NCBI RefSeq assembly: GCF_900142755.1
Contig: NZ_FRCA01000003.1
Coordinates: forward strand, 186,001 to 250,000
Reading direction: 5' to 3'
Origin: Halomonas cupida
Lineage (GTDB): Bacteria > Pseudomonadota > Gammaproteobacteria > Pseudomonadales > Halomonadaceae
Length of the DNA stretch: 64,000 nt
Of the stretch, positions 34,201 through 42,673 are shown one piece after another. Every line of letters begins with the position of its first letter. Within the stretch, counting starts at the first letter, position 1. The notes under the pieces are model-generated. The model was not told the DNA's origin. It searched no databases and saw only the letters and a list, made by a program, of their open reading frames with translations. The position numbers and the translations under genes were made by a program.

Positions 34201-37200
34201 GTGAGGCGAGTTCTACGATTCCTCAAGAGTTTCTGGCTGCTGTCGTTCGTCCTGTGGCTGGCCGCGGTGGCACTGTGCGTATGGTGGATCCCGCGCCTTG
34301 GTGCTGGCCCGCAGCGTCTTGCCATTGCCGTGGCGCTGATCACGGCGCTGTGGCTGCTGGCGATCGTGCTGCGCAAGTACCGCAAGGTTCGCGCCGAGCG
34401 TGACCTGGAGGAACTGGTACAACTGGAAGTCAATCGTGAAGCGGCCAGTGCGGCGTCCCAGGCCAGCGACTACGAAGTGCTGCGCGAACGCCTCAAGTCG
34501 GCGCTGGGGATGCTCAAGGCCCGTGGCGGTCGTGGTGGCACCCTGAGTGAACTGCCCTGGTATCTGGTGGTAGGACATTCGGCGTCGGGCAAGACTTCGC
34601 TGTTGACCCGCTCCGGGCTCAACACCGGCGCTGGCCTGGGCGCGGAGTCCGGCACTCAGTACTGCGATTGGTACTTCGGCAGCGACGCCGTGCTGATTGA
34701 TACCGCCGGTCGCTATGTGGCCGAGGAGCAGCCGGCCCATGAGTTCGCCAACTTCCTGCGCCTGCTGGCCCGGCGCCGTCGGCGCACGCCGATCAATGGT
34801 CTGGTGGTGGTGATTGATCTTCCCGAGTTGCTGCGTGCCTCGCGGGAGGACAACCACGCCCAGGCGCAGCAACTGATCGAACGGATCAACGAATACCACA
34901 AGGCACTGGGCTCCGCGCCGCCGGTCTACCTGTGCTTCAGCAAGGCTGACCTGTTGCCCGGCTTCGTCGAGGCCTTCCAGGGACTCGACGCCGAGGCGCG
35001 TCAGCGGCCCTGGGGCATGACCTTCCCGGTCGCCGACATTCGCGGCAAGGGGCTGGGGGAATCCTTTGCGCGGCGGTTTGCGCCGATGGTCGAGGCGCTC
35101 CGCGCCCATGTCGATCGCCAGGTGGTCGATGAAGGCCGCAACACCAGCAGTACGCTGTTGCGCTTCCCGGAATATGTGGCCGAGATCCATGGCCGTCTGG
35201 GGGATTTTCTCGAGCCCTTCGACCTGCGTCACAACCCCGATACGGCGCCACTGACTCGTGGTCTGTACTTCACCAGCGCTCTGCAGCAGGGCGAGGGACT
35301 GGAAGCCATCCTCGATGTGCAGACCAGCAACACCTTCGCTTTGAAGGAAGACAGCATCGCGCCTGCTGCCAGCCGCGTGCGCGGGGAGCGTAGCTACTTC
35401 ATCCAGGGGCTGTTCCGCGATGTGCTGATTGCCGATCGCAACCTGGTGCAGCACTACTCGCGTAACGGGCGTCGTCAGGGCTCTAATTTGTGGATGGTGG
35501 GACTGGCGGGGATCGTTGGTATCGGCGTGCTGGGGCTGCTTGGCCACGGCTGGTGGACGAACTACAAGGCCACCGAGCAGCTGGATGCACAGCTGGACAG
35601 CGCTGACGAGGCCTCCGACAGCGAACGCCTGATGATGTTGAACGACCAGCTTGCACAGCTGGAGAGCCAGCAACTCGAAGGCTGGGCGGCGTGGCAGAGC
35701 ATGGGGCTGGGCATCGAGGATGACCTGCATCCGGCCGTCGAACAGGTGTGGATGGATACCATGCGCCGTCAGGTGCTTACGCCATTGGGACGTGACCTCG
35801 GGCGACGCCTTGCCGAGGTGGGCGAACTGGCCGACTCGTTGGGGCTCGACAATCAGGTCGAGACCGCAGGTGCTGAAGGTGACACCGGTGGCGTGATTGC
35901 CGATGCCATGGGTGAGGGCAACAACATCGTTGAGGAGAGCGGAGACCGCCTGCGTGATCGTCTGACCAGCCGCCCGTCCCTCGGCAGTGTGCCTCGCTCG
36001 CCCGGCGAGCTGGCGGGACGTGTCCGCGGTGAGCTCGACTATCGCGTGCGCGGCAGCGCCAACGATGCCTTCTGGGGCGCACGCCAGCAGGGACGTGATG
36101 CCCTGCGCAACCGAGCCCGTGACGCCTGGCGCAATGGCCTCAGTGATGAGGAAATTGCCGACTCGGCCTTTACCCACGCGGGGCCGGCCTTCACCGATGC
36201 AGCGCTCAGTCGTCTGGAGCCTGACCAGGTCGCTGATCTGATCGACGCCTATGACGTGCTCAAGCTGTATCTGATCCTGAGTGATCCCGAGTCGCACCCG
36301 GATCAGGGTGAGGCCGTACAGAACGCTCTGCCGCTGGCCTGGCAACAGCTGGCCGCACGGGATCGTCGAGTGCCGGGTGGTGACGACTTGATCGCCGATG
36401 GCGTGGCTCGTTACAGCGATTACCTTGCTGCAGGCACCGCGCCGGCCATCGAACGTGACGATCAACTGGTGGCCCAGGCGCGTGCTGACCTCAAGTCGTT
36501 CCTGGTCAACCAGTCTCCGGCGGATCGCGAATACCTGCGTCTGCGTCTGCTGGCCGAGCAGCAGTTCCCACCGCTGACCCTGAACGACATCCTGCCGGAA
36601 TCCAGCCAGTCGGTGATTTATGCCGGCGAAGCCGTACCGGCCTTCTTCACCCACCGGGTCTGGGATGAGTTCGTGCGCCCCGAGCTGGCGAAGACGCTGG
36701 CCTCGGATATCGAAGTTGAGCGTGACTGGGTGCTGGAAGGTGACTCCTCGCTGGATGAGGTGCAGGGCAAGGCGGAGTTCGCCAGACACGTGCTGGGACG
36801 CTACAAGAGCGACTACATCCAGGCTTGGGAACGCTTCCTTGCCGATGTGGGAATCCGTCGCTTCGATGACCTGGCGGCGTCGCGTACGCACCTCACTCAG
36901 CTCAGTGACTATCAGCGCTCGCCGCTGAAGATCTTGCTGCAGGTGGTGAATGACAACACCCATTGGGACTCACCGGAAGCCAAACAGCGTCAGGCCGAGC
37001 GCGCTGCTGCCGAGGGTGAATCCAGCGATGCCGAGTCCGAAGGCTTCTGGAAGGGGACTCTGGACTGGGTCAGTGGCGGCGAAACCGCCGACAAGGTGGC
37101 GCTGCTCACCGATATGCCGCCGATCCATGATGGCCTGCTGGCCTACCACTTCGAGCCCGTGGGCAATCTGTTCTCCACCGAATCCGGTGCCGAGGGCGAC

Positions 37201-38139
37201 AGCAACCACATGGACGAATACCTGCTGCTGCTGCGTCAGTTGAAGGCGCGTCTCGACAGCCTCGAGCGTGGTGACCTGGGCAAGCGCACCAAGCAGTTGA
37301 TGGAAGACGTCATCGCCGGCAATCCCAACGAGATTTCTGCGGCGCGCAACTATGTGGCGGCCAACATCGATACCTCGCGTGATGAGCTGGTGCAGTCAGT
37401 GCAGCGTCTGTTCCGTGATCCGGTGGAATTCTCCGTGGGCAGTCTCGACGGTCCCATTGCCGAGCAACTGGCAGCGGCCTGGGGTGACCAGATCGCCGCG
37501 CCCTGGCGGAGCATGGTCAGTGGACGCTATCCGGTCAGCGACTCCAGCAACGAGGCCTCGGTGCGTGATCTGCGACGGTTCGTCGATCCGCAGTCTGGAC
37601 TGTTGGTGACCTTCGATGAGCAGGAAGTCGGCAATCTCGATGAGGCGGGGGGCGACGGTGAACCGCTGGTCGACCCGAGCATCACCGCCACCATCGCCGA
37701 AGGCACCAATGTGGGCCGTGTGCTCGAGAGCCTGGCGGATGTCGAGAACGGCTTCGAGATCATGGTCGAGCCGGCGTCCAACTTCACCTCCATCGAGCTG
37801 ACTCTGGATGGCCAGCAGCAGCGTTATCGCAATGGGCCGCAGTCCTGGCAACGCTTCACCTGGCCGGGTGATGAGCGTCAGGCCGGGGCGCGCCTGGAAG
37901 TGGTCACCTATGGCGGTCAACGCGTGACGGTCTTTGATTACCCGTCGCGCTGGGGGCTGCTGAAGCTGATCGATTCCGCCGATGTCACCAACCTCGATGC
38001 GGTACGTCAGCGCTTCACCTGGTACACCAGCATGGGGCCGGTAAGCCTGACGGTACGTAACTTCGGGGGCGTCAAGCTCACCGATCTCGAACAGGTGCGT
38101 CGTTTGCGCATGCCCACGCCCACGTCAGGAGCCGGTTGA
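34201..38139 (+). CDS. tssM: Type VI membrane-complex protein TssM (IcmF)
   Basis: A 1312-residue inner-membrane protein spanning to the periplasm to meet TssJ. Two N-terminal helices are followed by a cytoplasmic nucleotide-binding domain with Walker A GHSASGKT near residue 125 and LIDTAGRY. A third helix follows near 430 (MVGLAGIVGIGVLGLLG), then a long periplasmic part. GTG 34201 was chosen because GGAG lies 6 bases upstream; an earlier TTG at 34177 would place extra residues inside tssL. A stretch around residues 560-650, rich in Gly, Arg and Asp, looks like a flexible insertion absent from typical TssM proteins. Confidence 0.95.
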   Translation: MRRVLRFLKSFWLLSFVLWLAAVALCVWWIPRLGAGPQRLAIAVALITALWLLAIVLRKYRKVRAERDLEELVQLEVNREAASAASQASDYEVLRERLKSALGMLKARGGRGGTLSELPWYLVVGHSASGKTSLLTRSGLNTGAGLGAESGTQYCDWYFGSDAVLIDTAGRYVAEEQPAHEFANFLRLLARRRRRTPINGLVVVIDLPELLRASREDNHAQAQQLIERINEYHKALGSAPPVYLCFSKADLLPGFVEAFQGLDAEARQRPWGMTFPVADIRGKGLGESFARRFAPMVEALRAHVDRQVVDEGRNTSSTLLRFPEYVAEIHGRLGDFLEPFDLRHNPDTAPLTRGLYFTSALQQGEGLEAILDVQTSNTFALKEDSIAPAASRVRGERSYFIQGLFRDVLIADRNLVQHYSRNGRRQGSNLWMVGLAGIVGIGVLGLLGHGWWTNYKATEQLDAQLDSADEASDSERLMMLNDQLAQLESQQLEGWAAWQSMGLGIEDDLHPAVEQVWMDTMRRQVLTPLGRDLGRRLAEVGELADSLGLDNQVETAGAEGDTGGVIADAMGEGNNIVEESGDRLRDRLTSRPSLGSVPRSPGELAGRVRGELDYRVRGSANDAFWGARQQGRDALRNRARDAWRNGLSDEEIADSAFTHAGPAFTDAALSRLEPDQVADLIDAYDVLKLYLILSDPESHPDQGEAVQNALPLAWQQLAARDRRVPGGDDLIADGVARYSDYLAAGTAPAIERDDQLVAQARADLKSFLVNQSPADREYLRLRLLAEQQFPPLTLNDILPESSQSVIYAGEAVPAFFTHRVWDEFVRPELAKTLASDIEVERDWVLEGDSSLDEVQGKAEFARHVLGRYKSDYIQAWERFLADVGIRRFDDLAASRTHLTQLSDYQRSPLKILLQVVNDNTHWDSPEAKQRQAERAAAEGESSDAESEGFWKGTLDWVSGGETADKVALLTDMPPIHDGLLAYHFEPVGNLFSTESGAEGDSNHMDEYLLLLRQLKARLDSLERGDLGKRTKQLMEDVIAGNPNEISAARNYVAANIDTSRDELVQSVQRLFRDPVEFSVGSLDGPIAEQLAAAWGDQIAAPWRSMVSGRYPVSDSSNEASVRDLRRFVDPQSGLLVTFDEQEVGNLDEAGGDGEPLVDPSITATIAEGTNVGRVLESLADVENGFEIMVEPASNFTSIELTLDGQQQRYRNGPQSWQRFTWPGDERQAGARLEVVTYGGQRVTVFDYPSRWGLLKLIDSADVTNLDAVRQRFTWYTSMGPVSLTVRNFGGVKLTDLEQVRRLRMPTPTSGAG

Positions 38140-38177
38140 GTGATGGAAGCAAGGCAGCAGGTCAGGGAGGTCGCGTC

Positions 38178-39122
38178 ATGATCGGATATTTCGGCAAGGT
38201 GCCGGGAAGCGCCGATTTCGTGGCCCACAACGCCGCCTACAAGGACGTGCGCGAGCTGGATAGCTGGCTGCAGCACGCCCTGGCGAGGATGGCGGAGCAC
38301 GACAGCGACTGGCAGGACCAGTTCGATGCGTTGCCGACCTGCTTCTTCCACTTCAGGGCCAGTAATGGCTACTGGCTGCTCGGTGGCCTGCACAGTTCCC
38401 GCGATGCCAGCGGGCGCCGCTATCCGCTGCTGATCTTCCAGCGCTTCAGTGTGGCGCCCCAGGTGGAGGGCAGTGTCGGTGTGCATACCCTCAGCGAGAC
38501 CTTCGCCGGGCAGCTGCGTGAGCTGTTGCAGCGCACCGTGCATGGTGAGGCCAGCGTCGATGAGTTGCATCAACGTGTCGATGAGTTGCGCGGACTGGGT
38601 GATGCCGATGTGAAGCTCCAGCAGCGCTTGCTGCAGCGCTTTCTCGATGATGTGCGTTTCAGCGACCTGATCAAGGCGTTGGAGCCGAGTTTCCCGGAGT
38701 TCATTGCCAACGCCTTTGCGCTGCGCATGCAGGTACTTCGCCAGGAGTTGAAGGACGGTGCGAGATGGCAGGCGGTGCTGCCGTTGCCTGCCGAGCGAGC
38801 GCTCAAGCGCCCGGCCGCTGATCTCTGGCTGCACTGGCTGGAACATCAATCACCACAACGGGCCAAGGCCAGTCTGTTGGTTGATGACTTCATGCGCCCT
38901 CGACTGTGGCGCTTTGCCAGCGCCGATCACGAGGCATTTCGGCTGCTTGCCGGCGCGTCTTCGCGTGGTGCGCGCATCGATGTGCTCGAGGCATTCGAGG
39001 AGTTTGACCCGCGTTGGGCGGAGATCACCCCGCCGCCGGCGGAGCTGGATATGGGGACGTATATAACGAGGTTTCCTGATCAGGAAAACCCAATGGGGAG
39101 CAGGGGAACCATGTCGTGGTGA
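38178..39122 (+). CDS. tagF: Type VI secretion-associated protein TagF
   Basis: A 314-residue protein whose N-terminus MIGYFGKVPGSADFV is the standard TagF/ImpM start. ATG 38178 is preceded by AGGGAGGT, whereas the open frame begins earlier at a TTG without such a site. TagF represses type VI assembly post-translationally in Pseudomonas and Agrobacterium, with PppA or Fha. No PpkA kinase, PppA phosphatase or Fha gene is present in this window. The TagF domain covers about residues 1-220. The C-terminal ~90 residues are not part of the core domain. Confidence 0.93.
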   Translation: MIGYFGKVPGSADFVAHNAAYKDVRELDSWLQHALARMAEHDSDWQDQFDALPTCFFHFRASNGYWLLGGLHSSRDASGRRYPLLIFQRFSVAPQVEGSVGVHTLSETFAGQLRELLQRTVHGEASVDELHQRVDELRGLGDADVKLQQRLLQRFLDDVRFSDLIKALEPSFPEFIANAFALRMQVLRQELKDGARWQAVLPLPAERALKRPAADLWLHWLEHQSPQRAKASLLVDDFMRPRLWRFASADHEAFRLLAGASSRGARIDVLEAFEEFDPRWAEITPPPAELDMGTYITRFPDQENPMGSRGTMSW

Positions 39123-41599
39123 AAAAGCTGATGAACAAGCTGAAATACTATTGGGCAAGATATCGCCCCTACGCAATGGCACTGGGGTTCTTCCTGTTGA
39201 TCTTCGTGATCTGGGGCCTCGGCAGCTGGATGGGTTTCTCGTCACTGGATAGCCTGCTGGTGGGGATCCTGGTGTTCCTGGTGGCCTCCGCGCTGTACCT
39301 GTTGCTGCTCTATCGTGGTGAAGGGCGCAGCAAGGACGGCGATGTCGAGTCGCTGTTGATCCAGAACGCCGATGATGCCGTACTCGGTGCCGCGCCGGAG
39401 GATCGTGAAGAAGTCAGCCTGCTGCGTGAGCGCCTGCTCAACGCCCTCGAGCGCATGAAGAAGAACGGCGGCGGCAAGGGCAGCAAGCGTGATCTGTTGT
39501 ATCGCCTGCCCTGGTACCTGGTCATTGGTCAGCCGGCCGTCGGCAAGAGCACTCTGGTCTACCGCTCGGGACTGGACTTCCCGTTCGCCGACCGCGAGAA
39601 CGCTCGGGTGTCCGGTGTCGGTGGTACCCGCCATTGCGACTGGTTCTTCAGCAGCGAAGCGGTGCTGCTGGATACCGCCGGTCGCTATGTCAGTGACGAG
39701 GAGGAAGTCGGCAAGTGGCGAGCCTTCCTTGAACTGCTCAAACGCCATCGTCCGCGTCGCCCGCTCAATGGCTTGATCGTGGCGGTCAGCGCCGACGAGC
39801 TGATCGACAGCAGTGAGGCACAGCGCGAGACGCTGGCCCAGCGTCTGCGGGAACGTATCCAGGAAACCCACGAACTGCTCGGTACCGCGCTGCCGATCTA
39901 TCTGGTCTTCACCAAGAGTGACCTGATTCCCGGCTTCCGCCAGTTCCACGCTCAACTGGAGCCGGAACAGCGCGAGGAAGTGCTGGGCATGACCTTCCCG
40001 CATCAGGACTTCGCCAATGCCAACCTGACCCGGCGTTTCTCCGAGGGCCTGGCGCGGCTGGTGTCACGCTGCCGTGGGATCGGTGAACAGAGCCTGATCG
40101 AAAATGATGTCATCCGGACTCGCGAGGATCCGGCGGCGCTGGAGTTCCCGCTTGAGCTGCGTGCATTGTCCGGCGTGCTGACCAGCTTCGTCGGAGCCCT
40201 GTTGCAGGCCAACCCCTACCAGTCGGCGCCGTTGCTGCGTGGCTTCTATTTCACCAGTGCGCTGGCCGATGGTCAGCCGGCCCAGGGCGAGCATGCGCGC
40301 ACGGTCGCGCAGCGTTTTGGCTTGCAGGGCGGCCGCGGTATCGGTTCCCGGCAGGACGGCAAGAGCCTGTTCGTGACCGGGCTGTTCTCCCAGGTGATTC
40401 TCCCGGACCAGCATCTGGTCGGTCTCTACAGCGGGCCCAACAGCCAGCGCCAACGCCAGTTGCGCTGGAGCTGGGCGGCACTCGCCATCGCGCTGCTGCT
40501 GTGCACTGCCTGGGGGGTGTCCTTCTTCCAGAACGCCGATGAGTTGAGCGGCATCGAGACACAACTGGCCGAGGCCAGCGAGGTCGATGACCAGAATGCC
40601 GACAGCTATACCCGTTGGCAGACGCTGGATGCCCTGCGTGGCGAATCCCAGCGCTACTTCGAACGTCACCAGCAGGGCGTACCCTGGTCGTTGCGCTTTG
40701 GTCTCTACCACGGCAGGGAGATGGAACCGGAGCTGCGCCGCAGCTACTTCACGCAGCTTGATCGCGTCATGCTCGATCCGGTGGCCGATAACCTGTCCCA
40801 GTCACTGTTCGTGCTGCCGACCATCCCGGTCTATCGCTCAGGGGGCGAACGCCTCGAGGACATCGAGGTGGAGAGTGTCGAGCCCTACGCCCGCCCGGTG
40901 GACAACTCTCCGCAGGCACTGGCGGACTTCGGCAATGCCACCTTGCTGACCTACCTCGAGCTGTCGCGGACACCGCGTGACAAGGTCGAGACAGACCTGC
41001 TGCGTCAACGCCTGCCGGATTACTGGTATCCAGCGATCACCGCCGCGGATGGTGGTGAGCGTGATCAGCGTGACCTCGATTACGCCAGTCGGCAGATCGA
41101 TTTCTACGCCGCTCAGATCCATGCCGAAGACGTGCCGCGCATCGACGCCAAGGCGTTCCTGATCTCGTCGAGCCGCAACTACATCGATGGCCTGCTGGAT
41201 CGTTCGCTGCGCACCCTGGAGACCATCACGCTGGAGTCCGACACCTTGTTCTCCTTTGGCCGTGCGGACTTCGCCGGCCTGCAGGGCGCTGGGCAGCGGC
41301 AGCTCAACCAGATTGCCGAGCGACTGTCCAACACGCCCAATCTCGGCCGTATCACCATCACCGGTCATGCCGATCAGATCGGCTCGGCGTCGGCCAACAA
41401 GCGGCTGTCACTGGAGCGTGCCCAGACTGTGCGCACCTACCTGATCGGCAAGGGTATGGCACCGGAACTGATCGAAGCGATAGGAGCCGGCAACGAGCGG
41501 CCTCTGGTGCAGTGTGACGGCAGTATGAGTCGCGCCGAGCGGATTCAGTGCCTGGCACCGAATCGGCGCGTGGAAATTGAAGTGCGGGCGCTCAACTGA
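39116..41599 (+). CDS. Short TssM-like protein fused to an OmpA peptidoglycan-binding domain
   Basis: An 827-residue hybrid. Residues 1-70 hold two membrane helices. A TssM/IcmF nucleotide-binding domain follows, with Walker A GQPAVGKS near residue 138 and LLDTAGRY. A third helix lies near 450 (WSWAALAIALLLCTAWGVSFF in part). A short periplasmic region of about 240 residues replaces the long TssM periplasmic part. From about residue 711 an OmpA-type domain follows (LFSFGRADFAGLQGAG ... ITGHADQIGSASANKRLSLERA ... APNRRVEIEV). The first half parallels the true TssM encoded two genes upstream, so it is a diverged paralogue. Because TssL here lacks a wall-binding domain, this fusion probably anchors the apparatus to peptidoglycan. 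The GTG start overlaps the end of tagF. Confidence 0.9.
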   Translation: MVKKLMNKLKYYWARYRPYAMALGFFLLIFVIWGLGSWMGFSSLDSLLVGILVFLVASALYLLLLYRGEGRSKDGDVESLLIQNADDAVLGAAPEDREEVSLLRERLLNALERMKKNGGGKGSKRDLLYRLPWYLVIGQPAVGKSTLVYRSGLDFPFADRENARVSGVGGTRHCDWFFSSEAVLLDTAGRYVSDEEEVGKWRAFLELLKRHRPRRPLNGLIVAVSADELIDSSEAQRETLAQRLRERIQETHELLGTALPIYLVFTKSDLIPGFRQFHAQLEPEQREEVLGMTFPHQDFANANLTRRFSEGLARLVSRCRGIGEQSLIENDVIRTREDPAALEFPLELRALSGVLTSFVGALLQANPYQSAPLLRGFYFTSALADGQPAQGEHARTVAQRFGLQGGRGIGSRQDGKSLFVTGLFSQVILPDQHLVGLYSGPNSQRQRQLRWSWAALAIALLLCTAWGVSFFQNADELSGIETQLAEASEVDDQNADSYTRWQTLDALRGESQRYFERHQQGVPWSLRFGLYHGREMEPELRRSYFTQLDRVMLDPVADNLSQSLFVLPTIPVYRSGGERLEDIEVESVEPYARPVDNSPQALADFGNATLLTYLELSRTPRDKVETDLLRQRLPDYWYPAITAADGGERDQRDLDYASRQIDFYAAQIHAEDVPRIDAKAFLISSSRNYIDGLLDRSLRTLETITLESDTLFSFGRADFAGLQGAGQRQLNQIAERLSNTPNLGRITITGHADQIGSASANKRLSLERAQTVRTYLIGKGMAPELIEAIGAGNERPLVQCDGSMSRAERIQCLAPNRRVEIEVRALN

Positions 41600-41621
41600 G
41601 GGCTCGGCATCGAAGAAACAG

Positions 41622-41652
41622 GGGGAGCTGCCCGCTCAGGCGGCAACTCCCC
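41622..41652 (+). terminator. Candidate hairpin terminator after the TssM-OmpA gene
   Basis: The arms 41622-41632 (GGGGAGCTGCC) and 41642-41652 (GGCAACTCCCC) pair with one mismatch over a 9-base loop. The T-tract is poor, so termination may be partial. A break here would give hcp its own transcript. Confidence 0.4.
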
Positions 41653-41841
41653 AAGGGTTTCTCCCGCAAGGGAGGAAACATGCCGCTCCATGGAGTGGCA
41701 AAAGAGAGGGCAGTCACCGGCGGGGCCTGACGGCTCCTGGCGGTAGCGTGCCTGAAAAAGGGCCCGGTGGGACCCGGGGGCGCCCCGACTCCCGATAAGG
41801 GTCGAGTCGTTCTATTCACCGCGAAATAGGGAAATCCAAAC

Positions 41842-42387
41842 ATGGCATTTGATGCATATCTGAAGATCGATGGTATTCCCGGCGAAAGCCTGGATGCCAA
41901 CCACACGGACTGGATCGAGCTGCTGAGCTTTGAGTTCGGTGCTAGCCAGGCGACCTCTGCGACGGCCAGCTCTGCGGGTGGTGCTTCCGCCGAGCGCGTC
42001 AACCTGAGCGAGTTTGCTATCTCCAAGTTCATTGACAAGGCATCTCCCAAGCTGTTCGAAGCTTGCTGCCGTGGTCAGCACATCAAGGAAGTCACCCTGC
42101 AGGTACACCGTGCAGGCGGCGACCAGGTGCGTTACCTCGAAGTGAAACTGGAAGAAGTCATCGTGTCCTCCACTGGTATGGAAGGCATGGCCAGCTTCTC
42201 CCAGAACGCTGGTGGCGGTGCTACGGACTCCGTGCACGATTCGCGTCACGATCTGCCTTCCGAGGAGATCAAGTTCAACTACGCGCGTATCAAGGTGAAC
42301 TACACCCAGCAGAAGCGCCAGGATGGCCAGGGTGGCGGCAACATCGCGGGTGGCTGGGATCGCACTCGCAACCGCGTCTACTCCTGA
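41842..42387 (+). CDS. hcp: Type VI inner-tube protein Hcp (TssD)
   Basis: A 181-residue tube protein with the family opening AFDAYLKIDGIPGES and WIELLSFEFGASQ, the KFIDKASPKLFEACCRG segment and the C-terminal beta strand pattern KFNYARIKVNY. Hexamers stack into the tube inside the TssBC sheath and can carry small effectors. A separate 240-base leader and a strong hairpin pair downstream suggest that it is transcribed as its own unit at high level. AGGGAAA precedes the ATG. Confidence 0.97.
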   Translation: MAFDAYLKIDGIPGESLDANHTDWIELLSFEFGASQATSATASSAGGASAERVNLSEFAISKFIDKASPKLFEACCRGQHIKEVTLQVHRAGGDQVRYLEVKLEEVIVSSTGMEGMASFSQNAGGGATDSVHDSRHDLPSEEIKFNYARIKVNYTQQKRQDGQGGGNIAGGWDRTRNRVYS

Positions 42388-42395
42388 TACCGCAA

Positions 42396-42478
42396 GGTAC
42401 AGGGAAGGTCGCGTAACGGGAGCGGCGGCATCTGTCGCCGTTCCCTGCTGTACCGGTCATGGGGGCGACCCCATGACC
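42396..42478 (+). terminator. Double hairpin after hcp
   Basis: A first structure is built from GGTACAGGGAA (42396-42406) against TTCCCTG..TACC (42441-42454), enclosing GCGGCG/CGCCG. A second is a perfect 10-bp stem GGTCATGGGG (42455-42464) and CCCCATGACC (42469-42478) closed by a GCGA tetraloop. Together they probably end or stabilise the abundant hcp mRNA. Confidence 0.75.
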
Positions 42479-42511
42479 GTCAACCTTCAGTGACTGCGAG
42501 AGTCCTGGCCT

Positions 42512-42555
42512 GGTTCTTGAGCTCCAGGTTTTTGAAACCGGGTTCTTGAACGTCA
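42512..42555. repeat. 14-15-bp imperfect tandem repeat, 3 copies
   Basis: Units at 42512-42526, 42527-42540 and 42541-42555 share GGTT(C/T)TTGA. They lie between the hcp terminator hairpins and tssA, in the likely promoter or leader region of the tssA-vgrG transcript. Confidence 0.65.
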
Positions 42556-42673
42556 GGTGCCAGGATTGCCGCAGAGACTGGCCATGGTATTGCGCCGTGG
42601 TAACCGCTATCTATCCACAACCGGGGAGTACGCACTGTGATGTGGACAAGTCCCCGTGCCGAGAGGAACTCAC

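Noticed and set aside
34213..36963. Long open frame of 916 codons on the minus strand
   Set aside because: It lies fully opposite tssM, whose product is clearly recognised; the translated antisense chain has no domain or start signal. It results from high GC third positions.
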